Positions 42,263 to 51,300 of a stretch of 59,023 bases of DNA are shown piece after piece. The notes under the pieces were generated by a model. That model searched no databases, was not told where the DNA came from, and saw only the letters and a list, made by a program, of their open reading frames with translations. Made by a program: the position numbers and the translations under genes. The DNA comes from Kineosporiaceae bacterium (GTDB lineage Bacteria > Actinomycetota > Actinomycetes > Actinomycetales > Kineosporiaceae). The stretch spans positions 1 through 59,023 of the forward strand of contig JAEUJN010000042.1 of NCBI GenBank assembly GCA_016794595.1, read 5' to 3'. Position 1 is the first letter of the stretch. Each line of letters starts with the position of its first letter.

Positions 42263-42643
42263 ATGCCTCGACGCCCGACCGCCTCGCTGGTGGCTGCCCT
42301 TGCCCTGGCCTTGCCCATCGGACTGGCCGGGTGCTCCGGAGACCAGACCGGCGCTCCGCTGCCGGCGGCCTCCAGCGCCGCCTATGCGGCCATCATCGAC
42401 GTCCGTACGCCGGCCGAGTACGCCTCCGGTCACGTGGCCGGGGCACGTAACATCGATGTGCAGTCCGCCGCGTTCGCCACCGAGATCGCCGCCCTGCCCG
42501 AGACGGGCACCTACCTGGTGTACTGCCGCAGCGGCAACCGATCCGCTCAGGCGAGCGAGACCATGCGCAAGGCCGGGCTGACCGTCGTGGACGGCGGTGG
42601 CCTGAGCGACATGAGCAAACTCGGTTACCCCTTCGGCGCCTGA
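42263..42643 (+). CDS. Rhodanese-domain lipoprotein
   Basis: 126 aa from the ATG at 42263. The signal peptide (ASLVAALALALPIGLAGC) has a lipobox LAGC, so the protein is anchored outside the membrane. A single rhodanese domain follows: IIDVRTPAEYASGHVAGARN and the active-site Cys loop YCRSGNRSAQASETM. It transfers sulfane sulfur. The CsoR/CstR-type palindrome upstream fits persulfide- or copper-responsive control. An upstream in-frame ATG at 42173 would place the operator inside the gene and is rejected. It is followed by a Cys-rich small gene 109 bp downstream. Confidence 0.9.
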   Translation: MPRRPTASLVAALALALPIGLAGCSGDQTGAPLPAASSAAYAAIIDVRTPAEYASGHVAGARNIDVQSAAFATEIAALPETGTYLVYCRSGNRSAQASETMRKAGLTVVDGGGLSDMSKLGYPFGA

Positions 42644-42752
42644 CCTGCAGGCTGCGCCGGAGCCTGCCCGTCCCGCTCCCGCCCCATCCACCCGACTGGC
42701 ACCCCCGGCACCCCGTTCACAGACCCAGCCCCCGACCTCGAGGAGTCCCAGC

Positions 42753-42917
42753 ATGTGCAGCCCTGCCACCTGCCGTACCTGCGGCAAGGCCACCTACTCC
42801 GGATGCGGCCAGCACGTCGAGCAGGTGCTGCGCGGCGTGGCCAAGAAGGACCGCTGTTCCTGCCCGCCCGAGCTGCGCAAGACCGGAGGGTTCCTGTCGC
42901 GGCTGCTCGGGCGCTGA
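42753..42917 (+). CDS. Small Cys-rich zinc-ribbon-like protein
   Basis: 54 aa, starting MCSPATCRTCGKATYSGCGQ and ending GGFLSRLLGR, with a GAGGAG ribosome site six bases or so upstream. The seven cysteines include C-x2-C and a final CSC. The start resembles a widely conserved actinobacterial small protein family of unknown function (M-C-x4-C-x2-C-G-K-x-T). It is likely cytosolic and could bind zinc or copper, or carry persulfide. It follows the rhodanese gene on the same strand and precedes a strong hairpin, so the two probably form one transcript. Confidence 0.8.
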   Translation: MCSPATCRTCGKATYSGCGQHVEQVLRGVAKKDRCSCPPELRKTGGFLSRLLGR

Positions 42918-42937
42918 CCTCCCGGGCACAGGTTCTC

Positions 42938-42981
42938 CGCGCGTGTGCACTGCTCCCTGGGTGGAGCAGCGCACACGCGCG
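42938..42981. terminator. Long hairpin between convergent genes
   Basis: Outer arms CGCGCGTGTGC (42938-42948) and GCACACGCGCG (42971-42981) pair perfectly. Inner arms CTGCTCC (42950-42956) and GGAGCAG (42963-42969) pair around a 6-base loop. There is one mismatch between them. It probably terminates the rhodanese unit and the minus-strand protease. Confidence 0.8.
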
Positions 42982-43059
42982 AGGACCCACTGTCCCCGGC
43001 CCGCGCCGGTGGTCACCGGCCGCTGCCGGGTGGTGATGATGGGTGATGGTGGGTGGCGA

Positions 43060-43929
43060 TCAGGGCGTGACCCCGAACCCGGCCAGCCAGCCCTGCACCA
43101 CCGGGATGTCCACCCGCTGCAGGCCACCCAGGTAACGGCAGTTGTTCGTGTAGCCGTAGCTGGTCACCGTCACCACGCGCCCGTCCTTGAAGGACGGCCC
43201 CCCGGAGTCACCGAAGCAGCTGCCGCCTCCGCCGCGGTTGTCCTTGTCGTTGCCGTTGGTCTGGAGGATCTGCGGGGTGAGCTTCTGACCCACCTCGTCG
43301 GTGTAGCGACGCACGATCGGGAAGGACTGCGGAGTCGGGGTCTGCGGGCCGGAGTCGGCCTTGCGCACCTCGGTGCCGTACCCGACCAGCGTGACCAGGG
43401 TCTTGTTCAGTGCCGGCTGGGCGAACCGGTCCAGATAGCCACCCGGTGCCAGGCGGGAGGTCGCGACCCCGGTGACGGGCGAGTCCAGCACGACCACCCC
43501 GACGTCGTTCCAGTTGCGGGTGTCGGTGAAGTTGCTGTAGTTCGGGTGCGTGTGTGCGGTGCCGGCCAGCCAGGTGCGGTTCTGGGCGTCGACCACCGAC
43601 CCGGTGTACCCGACGGCCGGGTCGGCCACCGGCAACCCGGACGGCGCCTGGCGGGCGATCTCCCAGGAGAAGTTGACGATGGTCTTGCCGACCGTGCCGT
43701 CCGTGCAGTGGGCGGCGGTGAGCAGGACGGTGGGCGTCATCAGGGTGGCCGAGCAGCGGAAGCGTCCGCCCGTCCCGTCGTAGAAGACGATCATGCCCAC
43801 GGTGGAGTAGCGGTTCTGGGTGTCCTCGGTACCGCCGGTGATGGCGGCGGCGGGAGAGGCACCGCTGAGCCCGGTGATGGCGGCGAGGGCAGCAGCGGCC
43901 AGGGTCGTGAACAGGCGCGGACGGCGCAT
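43060..43929 (-). CDS. Secreted trypsin-like serine protease (S1)
   Basis: 289 aa. The signal peptide (LFTTLAAAALAAITGLSG, cleavage near SPAAA) precedes the mature start ITGGTEDTQNRYSTVG. The triad is His in VLLTAAHCTDGTVG, Asp in TRNWNDVGVVVLDSPVTG and Ser in GGGSCFGDSGGPSFKDG. Two cysteine pairs fit the usual disulfides. It is exported by Sec and has no membrane anchor. It stands alone: convergent with the small Cys gene and divergent from the response regulator gene, with 192 bp between starts. Confidence 0.92.
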   Translation of the reverse strand: MRRPRLFTTLAAAALAAITGLSGASPAAAITGGTEDTQNRYSTVGMIVFYDGTGGRFRCSATLMTPTVLLTAAHCTDGTVGKTIVNFSWEIARQAPSGLPVADPAVGYTGSVVDAQNRTWLAGTAHTHPNYSNFTDTRNWNDVGVVVLDSPVTGVATSRLAPGGYLDRFAQPALNKTLVTLVGYGTEVRKADSGPQTPTPQSFPIVRRYTDEVGQKLTPQILQTNGNDKDNRGGGGSCFGDSGGPSFKDGRVVTVTSYGYTNNCRYLGGLQRVDIPVVQGWLAGFGVTP

Positions 43930-44121
43930 GGGTCCTCCAGGTGTTGGGTCGACCAGGTGACTCGACGAGTGGACCCCTCACCCGCACGGCCTACCCCAGG
44001 TTAGTTGCTCAATGTCCGAACCGGACCGGCCGATCAACCCTTTGGCCCAGCACTGCGCCGTCCGGCGGACGGCGGGTGGAGGGTCGCCGGTCACGGTACG
44101 TACACCCCGAAGGAGCCCTCC

Positions 44122-44496
44122 ATGGCCTCGATCCTCGTCGTGGACGACGATCCCGACATCTGCGCCCTGCTCGAGTTCAAGCTGACCAGCGGCGGCCACG
44201 CGGTGACGGTCGAGCACGACGGTGAGGCGGCCCTGGCGGCGCTCGAGCAGCAGAAGGTCGACCTGGTCCTGCTGGACTGGATGATGCCGCGGATGGGCGG
44301 TCTCGAGGTCTGCCTGGCCATGCGCGCCGACGGCCGGTACGCCAGCATCCCGGTGCTGATGCTGACCGCCAAGGCGCAGGAGTCCGACGTCCAGCGCGGC
44401 CTGGCCGCCGGGGCGGACGACTACATCCTCAAGCCGTTCAGCCCGCGTGAGGTGGCGGCCCGGATCGACGCCTCGCTGGCCCGCGCGGTGCGCTGA
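44122..44496 (+). CDS. Single-domain response regulator (CheY-like)
   Basis: 124 aa, only a receiver domain. The acidic pocket is VVDDDPD, the phosphoacceptor is Asp-52 (VLLDWMMPRMGG), the switch residue is Thr-82 in LMLTAKAQE, and Lys-104 is in ILKPFSPRE. There is no output domain, so it must signal by protein contact. A ribosome site AAGGAG precedes the ATG by six bases. It is three bases upstream of the HEAT-repeat gene, so it is made together with that and the glycosyltransferase. Kinases encoded downstream (47202 and 48314) are likely partners. Confidence 0.92.
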   Translation: MASILVVDDDPDICALLEFKLTSGGHAVTVEHDGEAALAALEQQKVDLVLLDWMMPRMGGLEVCLAMRADGRYASIPVLMLTAKAQESDVQRGLAAGADDYILKPFSPREVAARIDASLARAVR

Positions 44497-44499
44497 CCC

Positions 44500-45636
44500 A
44501 TGGTCGACGCCAACGGCGGGCTGGTCCTGCGCCTCACCGTGGCGCTCACCGCTCTCGTCGTCCTGCTGGTGTGCACCACCGTCGTCACCCGGGGGTGGCG
44601 CCGCCGGCGCGAGCGTGCCCGCACTGCGGCCGAGGCAGTGGCCCGGCCACTGATCCTGGCCGCTCTGGACGCCGAGAACTCCGCCGCCGAGTCAGAATCA
44701 GCATCAGCATCCGAATCCGGATCCGGATCCGGATCCGGGAACGCCCTTGCCCCGAACCCGCCCCAGGTCAGTCCACGGGTGGGCCGGTACCTGGACTCCA
44801 TGGCCTCGGCCATGGCCGGCAAGCTGCGTGGTGGGGACCGGGCCGCGCTGGTGGAGTTGCTGCGCCGCCGGGGCTCGGTGGATCGGGCGCTGCGCCACTG
44901 TCGCTCGGTGTTCACCGGGCGCCGGCTGCGTGCGGTCGAGCTCGTGGGCAGTCTCGGGCTGGTCGAGGCCGTTCCCGAGCTCGCCGCCCGGCTGGACGAT
45001 CCGGACGACGAGGTCCGCCGGGCCGCGGTTCGTGCCCTCGGGCGCACGGCGGCGCCGGACGCCGTCCCGGCCCTGCTGGCCCTGCTCGACGCCCCGCAAC
45101 GGCGCGAGTCCGAGCACTACATCACCCTGGCCCTGCTGCGGATGGGGCCACCGGCGGTGGAGCAGCTGACCGCAGCCCTGCGCACGCACGGTCCGAACGG
45201 GCGGCGGGCGGCCGCCAAGGTGCTGGGCTGGCTGGGTGAGCCGCACGCCGCCGGGCCGCTGCAGGCAGCGCTGGACGACGCGGAGCCGGCGGTGCGCTCG
45301 GCGGTGGTCGAGGCGCTGGGCCGGATCGGGCTGCCGGCGCCGGCGCCGGCGATGCGCGAACTGCTGCGCTCCGACCAGCCGTCCCCTGTCCGAGTGGCCG
45401 CCGCGGTGGCCTTGGGCCGTCTGGGAGATCCACGCAGCGCCGAGGCCCTCGCCGGACTGCTCACCGAGCCGCACCTGCTGGCGCGGTCGGCAGCCTCGGC
45501 CCTGGCCCTGCTGGGCCCGGCTGGACTCACGGTGCTGCGCGCCCACGCTCACGTGCCGGAAGTGGGTGAGGTGCTGATCGGGCGCGCCGACGCCGAACTG
45601 CCGGATCTGGTCACGACAGCGGGGGGACGATCGTGA
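44500..45636 (+). CDS. HEAT-repeat protein with N-terminal membrane anchor
   Basis: 378 aa. One N-terminal membrane helix (RLTVALTALVVLLVCTTVVT) is followed by a basic stretch and a Ser/Glu/Gly linker encoded in part by a TCCGGA hexanucleotide run (about 44717-44737). From about residue 105 there are HEAT-type helical repeats (DPDDEVRRAAVRALGRTAAP, then EPAVRSAVVEALGRIGLPAP). Such repeats bind proteins, and this one sits on the cytoplasmic or outer face of the membrane. It is three bases after the response regulator gene, and its stop overlaps the GTG of the glycosyltransferase by four bases. It is probably a scaffold or regulator for that synthase. Confidence 0.85.
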   Translation: MVDANGGLVLRLTVALTALVVLLVCTTVVTRGWRRRRERARTAAEAVARPLILAALDAENSAAESESASASESGSGSGSGNALAPNPPQVSPRVGRYLDSMASAMAGKLRGGDRAALVELLRRRGSVDRALRHCRSVFTGRRLRAVELVGSLGLVEAVPELAARLDDPDDEVRRAAVRALGRTAAPDAVPALLALLDAPQRRESEHYITLALLRMGPPAVEQLTAALRTHGPNGRRAAAKVLGWLGEPHAAGPLQAALDDAEPAVRSAVVEALGRIGLPAPAPAMRELLRSDQPSPVRVAAAVALGRLGDPRSAEALAGLLTEPHLLARSAASALALLGPAGLTVLRAHAHVPEVGEVLIGRADAELPDLVTTAGGRS

Positions 45637-47060
45637 AGGGCTTCCTGGTCACCTCGGTGATCGCGTTCAACATCCTGGTGATGACCTACGCCGTCGCCGT
45701 GGCGTTCGCCCAGCTGGCCCTGGTCGGCGGGGCGGTGATGAACCTGCGGCGCGAGCTGCGCCGCAACCTGGCCAGCCGCAAGGACGATCTGTTCGCCCAT
45801 CCCGACACCCCCGGGTTGTCGGTGCTCGTGCCGGCGTTCAACGAGTCGCCCATGGTCGCCGAGTGCCTGCGCTCGGTGGTGGACCAGCGCTACCCGGAGT
45901 TCGAGGTCATCGTGGTCGACGACGGCTCGACCGATGACACCTTCGACCTGCTGCGCGAGGCCTTCGACCTGGTACCGACCACGCGGGTGATCCCGCAGGA
46001 CGTCCCGACGATTGGGCGGATCCTCGAACTGCACGCGCCGAGGGGCGGCGGCAATCTGCTGGTGATCCGCAAGGAGAACGCCGGCCGGTGCGCCGACGCG
46101 CTGAACACGGCGCTCAACGCTGCCCGCCACCCGCTGGTCTGCACCCTGGACGCCGACTCCGTGCTCGAGCCGGACGCGTTGCTGCACATCGTGCGTCCAC
46201 TGGTCGAGCAGCCGGAGGAGGTGGTCGCGGCCGGGGGCGTCGTCCGCCCCAGCAACGGCATGGTGCTGCGGCGTGGAACCATCGAGTCGGTCACCCTGCC
46301 CCGGCGCCTGATCGTGCAGGCGCAGATCGTGGAGTACCTGCGCGCGTTCATGTTGGGCCGGATCGGGTGGAGCTGGCTGAACAGCGTGCTGATCATCTCG
46401 GGCGCCTTCGGCGCCTTCCGCCGCGAGGATGTGGTGTCCCTGGGCGGCCTGCACCCGGACAGCCTCGGCCAGGACGCCGACCTGGTGGCCTCGTTGCACC
46501 GGCGGCTGAGGCTGGAACGGGGCAAGGACTACCGGGTGGTGATCGTGCCGCAGGCGGTCTGCTGGACCGAGGCCCCGCAACACCGCCGGGATCTGCGTCG
46601 CCAGCGCCGGCGCTGGGCCCACGGCCTGGGCCAGGTGCTCTGGCGGCAGCGGACGGCGATGCTGCGCCCTCGCTACGGGCGCTTCGGCATGCTCGTCCTG
46701 CCCTACCACGTGGTCTTCGAGATGCTCGGCCCGGTGGTGGAGATGCTCGGCCTGCCCGCGGTGATCGCGGCCTGGTGGCTGGGGTTGCTCAACCCCTGGT
46801 ACGCCCTGACCGTGTTCGCCCTGGCGATCGGGTTCGGCATGGTCGTGTCCGTGGCTGCCGTGCTGGCGGACGAGGTGTCCGAACGCCACTACGACCGGTG
46901 GCGTGACCTCGGGTCGCTGCTGCTGGCCGCCCTGTTCGAGACCACCCTGCTGCGGGTGATGATGGCCTGGTGGCGGGTGCACGGCCTGAGCGACGCCCTG
47001 CGCCGGCGCCGGTCGGCGTGGGCGTCGATGCCCCGGATCGGGTTCTCCCGAGCGCACTGA
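45633..47060 (+). CDS. Membrane family 2 glycosyltransferase (cellulose/PNAG synthase-like)
   Basis: 475 aa from a GTG overlapping the HEAT gene stop. One N-terminal membrane helix precedes the GT-A domain: LSVLVPAFNESPMVAECLRS, VIVVDDGSTDDTFDLL, TLDADSVLEPDAL (DxD), an acceptor-site Asp region around GGLHPDSLGQDADL, and QRRRWAHGL (Q-x-x-R-W). Three or four C-terminal helices (VVEMLGLPAVIAAWWLGL) follow. This is the processive beta-glycan synthase layout (BcsA/PgaC/hyaluronan type), without a PilZ domain. It polymerises and exports a polysaccharide; the sugar is unknown. It is embedded in two-component genes and has a secreted deacetylase nearby. Confidence 0.9.
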   Translation: MKGFLVTSVIAFNILVMTYAVAVAFAQLALVGGAVMNLRRELRRNLASRKDDLFAHPDTPGLSVLVPAFNESPMVAECLRSVVDQRYPEFEVIVVDDGSTDDTFDLLREAFDLVPTTRVIPQDVPTIGRILELHAPRGGGNLLVIRKENAGRCADALNTALNAARHPLVCTLDADSVLEPDALLHIVRPLVEQPEEVVAAGGVVRPSNGMVLRRGTIESVTLPRRLIVQAQIVEYLRAFMLGRIGWSWLNSVLIISGAFGAFRREDVVSLGGLHPDSLGQDADLVASLHRRLRLERGKDYRVVIVPQAVCWTEAPQHRRDLRRQRRRWAHGLGQVLWRQRTAMLRPRYGRFGMLVLPYHVVFEMLGPVVEMLGLPAVIAAWWLGLLNPWYALTVFALAIGFGMVVSVAAVLADEVSERHYDRWRDLGSLLLAALFETTLLRVMMAWWRVHGLSDALRRRRSAWASMPRIGFSRAH

Positions 47061-47201
47061 TGCCGCTCCTGGGCCCACCGGACCCACCCCGGATTCACCC
47101 TGGGCGCACCACGTCGATCATCCGGGTGATTCGCGCCTGCTGAGCACGCTGTCCACCGATCGACGCATCACGCCGGTGCGGTCGCGGACGACAGGTCCGG
47201 C

Positions 47202-48317
47202 GTGAGCGACATCGGGGGGCGGTCCGCGCCGCAGGGCGGACGAGAGCAGGCACTGGCCGCTCTGGTCGAGCAGGTTCCGGCTGCCCTGGGGGCCTACGGC
47301 CTCGACGGGGAGGAACTGATCACCAACACCCGGTATCGCGAGCTCGTGGCGCGCGGCCTGGCCGCCGTCCCGCTCGAGGCCGGTGAGCGTGAGGTGTCCC
47401 TGGGCGCCGAGACCTACCTGGCCGTGGCCTTCCCGATCGTGCGCCCGAGGTCGGCCGGGGACGCCGGTCCGGACGCCCATCCGGACGCCCATCCGGACGC
47501 CGGTGCGCCCACGGTCGGTCACGGCGAGGTGCTGATCGATGTCACCCGGCGCCGGCTGCGCGCGATCAGCGCGGCCATGCTCGAACTGGACCAGCTCAAG
47601 AGCGACCTGGTCACCACGGTCAGCCACGAGCTGCGCACCCCTCTGAGCAGCATCCTGGGGTACTGCGAGCTGCTGGCCGACGGGGAGTTCGGGGAGCTGG
47701 ACCCCACCGCTCGCGGCATGATCGACGTGATCGCCCGCAACAGCCGGCGGCTGTCCCGGTTGCTGGCCGATCTGTTGCTGCTGGCCCAACTCGACTCGGC
47801 CGCCGCCGACGGTGCCTGGGATCGCCTGGACCTGGTGGAGCTGCTGCGTGAGGTGAGCGAGGTGACCGCCGGGCAGGCCGAGGCGGCCGGGCTGCGGGTC
47901 GGTCTCGACGTGCCCCCGCAGGCCGATCCGCTCTGGCTGCAGGGCGATCGGGCCCAGTTGCGCCATGCCCTGCTCAACCTCGCCTCGAATGCGATCAAGT
48001 TCTCCCGCGCGTCGGGATCGGTGAGATTCCACCTCGCCGTGGACGGCACGGATGCCCTCCTGGAGGTGATCGATGATGGAGTGGGGATCCATTCCGAGGA
48101 TCTGCCGAGACTGGCCGACCGGTTCTACCGGACGACGGCCGCGCGGATCGAGCACGTCCAGGGAGCGGGGGTCGGTCTGTCGGTGGTGCAGGCGATCGCG
48201 GCCCGACACCACGGTGAGCTCCAGTTGGACTCGCGCCATGGTGAGGGGACCACAGCGCGGATGCGCCTACCGCTGACGACCAGCGGTCCCCGGGCCGCTG
48301 CCGGGGCGGGTGCATGA
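47202..48317 (+). CDS. Soluble histidine kinase
   Basis: 371 aa from a GTG at 47202. The N-terminal 130 residues look like a degenerate PAS fold with an in-frame repeat (DAHPDAHPDAG). The dimerisation/phosphoacceptor motif is VTTVSHELRTPLSSILGYCE. The ATPase boxes are N (LNLASNAIKFSRASGSV), G1 (VIDDGVGI), F (LADRFYRT) and G2 (VQGAGVGLSVVQAI). No membrane segment is visible, so it is cytosolic. The next gene overlaps by four bases (ATGA), so it is made with the hybrid kinase. The likely partner is the receiver at 44122. Confidence 0.92.
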   Translation: MSDIGGRSAPQGGREQALAALVEQVPAALGAYGLDGEELITNTRYRELVARGLAAVPLEAGEREVSLGAETYLAVAFPIVRPRSAGDAGPDAHPDAHPDAGAPTVGHGEVLIDVTRRRLRAISAAMLELDQLKSDLVTTVSHELRTPLSSILGYCELLADGEFGELDPTARGMIDVIARNSRRLSRLLADLLLLAQLDSAAADGAWDRLDLVELLREVSEVTAGQAEAAGLRVGLDVPPQADPLWLQGDRAQLRHALLNLASNAIKFSRASGSVRFHLAVDGTDALLEVIDDGVGIHSEDLPRLADRFYRTTAARIEHVQGAGVGLSVVQAIAARHHGELQLDSRHGEGTTARMRLPLTTSGPRAAAGAGA

Positions 48318-51300
48318 GCCAGGGCCCGCAAGGGTCCGAGGCCCTCGCGGGGCACCGGGTGGTCAAGACCGGTGCCCGGGGGGCCGATCTGTTCGGGGTG
48401 AGGATGTCGGCCGTCGTCCCCCGCAGACTGCACGGCGTCGTCCAGGTGGTGAGCTTCGTCCTGGGCTACGCGCTGCTGGCCATGGTCAGCCGGATGATGG
48501 CCTTCCCGAGCGGGGCGATCGCCTACGCGCCGGAATCCGGCCTGGCGATCGGGGTCCTGCGCCGCACCGGTACCCGACGCTGGCCGGTGTACCTCACCCT
48601 GCAGGCCGGGGTCGACGTGGCCGTGGCCCGATGGTCGGGCCTCCCGCTGGCCGCCGCCCTGGCCATCGCCGCCGCCCGAGGCCTGCAGGCCTGGATGGGC
48701 GCGATGATGCTCCGCCGGCTGGTCGCCCCGGACCTGACCTCCGGTTCGCCCCGCTGGGTGCTGCGCGGCCTGATCCCCATCGCCGTCCTCACTGCTGGGC
48801 TGGGCGGTGCCGTGGTGGGCTCGGCCCTGACCCTGGGCGGGACGTCGTCGCTGGGCCCGGGTGCCCTGTGGTGGTCCTGGACCTCCGCCGAGGCGCTCGG
48901 AATCGTCAGCGTGCTGCCGGTCGTCGAGGTGCTCCACCTGTGGCACCTGCGCCGCGCCGTCCCCTCGCACCGGGAGTTCAGCGAGGGGTTCTCGGTGGTG
49001 GTCGCGCAGATCGTCCTGGCCACGGTCTGCCTGGGACTGTGGGGGGAGGAGCAGGTCATCCAGCAGCCGGTGCTGCTGGTCACGCCGGTGTTCTGGGCGG
49101 CCGTGAGGTTGGGGCCACGCTGGACGGTGTTCCACCTGGTGTGCCTGAACACGGCGGCCGTGTGGGCGACCGCGAGCGGTAACGGGGCCTTCACCCGCGA
49201 GGCCTCCGAACACCTGCAACGCTCCTCGGTGCAGGTGTTCGGCCTGTTCACCATCGTCGCCTGCCTGGTGATCGCCGAGATCCTGGCCAGCCGCGACCGA
49301 GCCGAGATCCAGGCCCGGCGCGAGGCCTGGGCGCTCGAGCATGCCATGGAGGGCATCGCCCTGTTGCGGGCGGACGGGGCGTTCCTGCGGGTGAATGCCG
49401 CCTACGCGGCCCTGCTGCGAGCGGACGCCGACGCCCTGATCGGCACGGACTGGCGTCAGTGGGCGGACCGGTCCGACCGGCACCTGCTGGACGGGTTGAT
49501 CGGCCAGGCCCGCCGGGAGGGCAAGGCGCACGGGCCGGTACGGACCCGCAGATCCGACGGCACCACGCTGCCGGTGGAGATCACCCTGGTGGCGCCCGCC
49601 GAGGCGGACGCCCAGAACGCCCTGCACTGCTTCGTGCGTGATGTGAGCGAGCGCCAGGCGGCGATCGACCACCTCGACCAACTGTTCCGGCTCTCCCCGG
49701 AGCTGTTGTGCCTGATCGGTGCCGACGGACGGTTCGTGCGGCTGAACCCGGCCTGGTCCCGCCTGCTCGGTCACCCGACCGGTGACCTGCTGGGGCGGCA
49801 CCTGGCCGAGGTGGTGCACCCCGAGGACGCCGAGCGCACGGTGGCCGAGATCATGGGCACCCTGACCGGTTCGGCGCCGCACAGCTTCCAGAACCGCTGT
49901 CGGACGGCGGCCGGTGCCGACGTCTGGTTGCACTGGCACTGTGCCGTGGACGAGGAACGCGCTCTGGTCTATGCGGTGGCCCACGACATCACGGCCAGCA
50001 AGCTGACCGAGCAGGCGCTCGGCCACGCCCGCGACCAGGCGGTCGAGGCGTCCCGGTTGAAGTCGCAGTTCCTGGCCACCATGAGCCATGAGATCCGCAC
50101 GCCGATGAACGGGGTGATCGGGCTGGCCGAGCTGCTGGCGACGACCCCGCTGGACGACGGTCAGCGGCAGTACCTCCAGGGCATCCAGGCGGCAGGGACG
50201 GCCCTGCTCGGGGTGATCAACGACATCCTCGACTTCTCCAAGATCGAGGCCGGCCGGCTGGTGCTGGAGGAGGTCGCCTTCGACCTGCCCACGATGGTGC
50301 GGGAGGTGGCCGCCCTGACCGGTCAGTCTGCGGTCGGCAAGGGGCTCCAGCTCACGGTCGATCTCGATCCCCATCTGCCGGACTGGGTCAGCGGTGATCC
50401 GCAACGACTGCGGCAGGTGCTGATCAATCTGGTGGGCAACGCGATCAAGTTCACCCACGAGGGTTCGGTGACCATTCGGCTGGACCTGCTCGACCCCGAG
50501 GAGTCCGGCCTGCCCGCCCTCCGGGCGGCGCTGCAGGGCGGCGGCCCGTCCCGGGTGGCGGTGCGGTTCGAGGTCAACGACACCGGTGTGGGCATGACGG
50601 CGGCCACCGTCGGCAAGCTCTTCCGCCCCTTCACCCAGGCCGACGCCTCGACCACCCGCACGTACGGCGGTACCGGCCTCGGCCTGGCGATCAGCCGCCA
50701 GCTGGTCGAGGGCATGGGCGGGTGGATCTCGGTGCAGAGTGCCCCGGGGGTGGGTACCACCTTCCGGGCCGATGTGCCGCTGACGATGGCGGCCGAACCC
50801 ACGCCCGAGGCGACGACCGCGATGGTCGCCGTGCCGGCCGACGCGGTCACGGGGTCCTCGGGCCTGCCGGTGGAACGAGCCGGTGGACCCGCCGATGAGT
50901 GCGTCGGTGATCCTGCCGGTGATCCCGTCGCTGGTCGCGCGGTGGGTGGGGGTGGCGCCGGCACCACACCGCAGGCCCCGGATCGGGGCCGGCTGCTGCT
51001 GGTGGAGGACAACGAGATCAACCAGACCGTTGCCGTCGGCCTGGTGCGGAGGCTGGGCTACAGCGTCGAGGTCGCCGGGGACGGGGTGGAGGCGTTGCGG
51101 ATGGTCGGGGAGGGCGACTACCGGGCGATCCTGATGGACTGCCACATGCCGCGCCTGGACGGCTACGCCACCACCGGGCAGCTGCGCCGACGACCTGATG
51201 CCGCGCACCTGCCGATCATCGCGATGACCGCCAGCGCGATGACGGAGGACCGGGACCGCTGCCTGGACGCCGGCATGGACGACTACCTGACCAAGCCGAT

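Noticed and set aside
44711-44740. TCCGGA hexanucleotide run as a regulatory repeat
   Set aside because: It is in frame and encodes a Ser/Gly linker in the HEAT protein; no sign of an independent role.
48125-51208. A 1027-codon minus-strand open frame opposite the hybrid kinase
   Set aside because: Shadow of the kinase; low-complexity composition without motifs.
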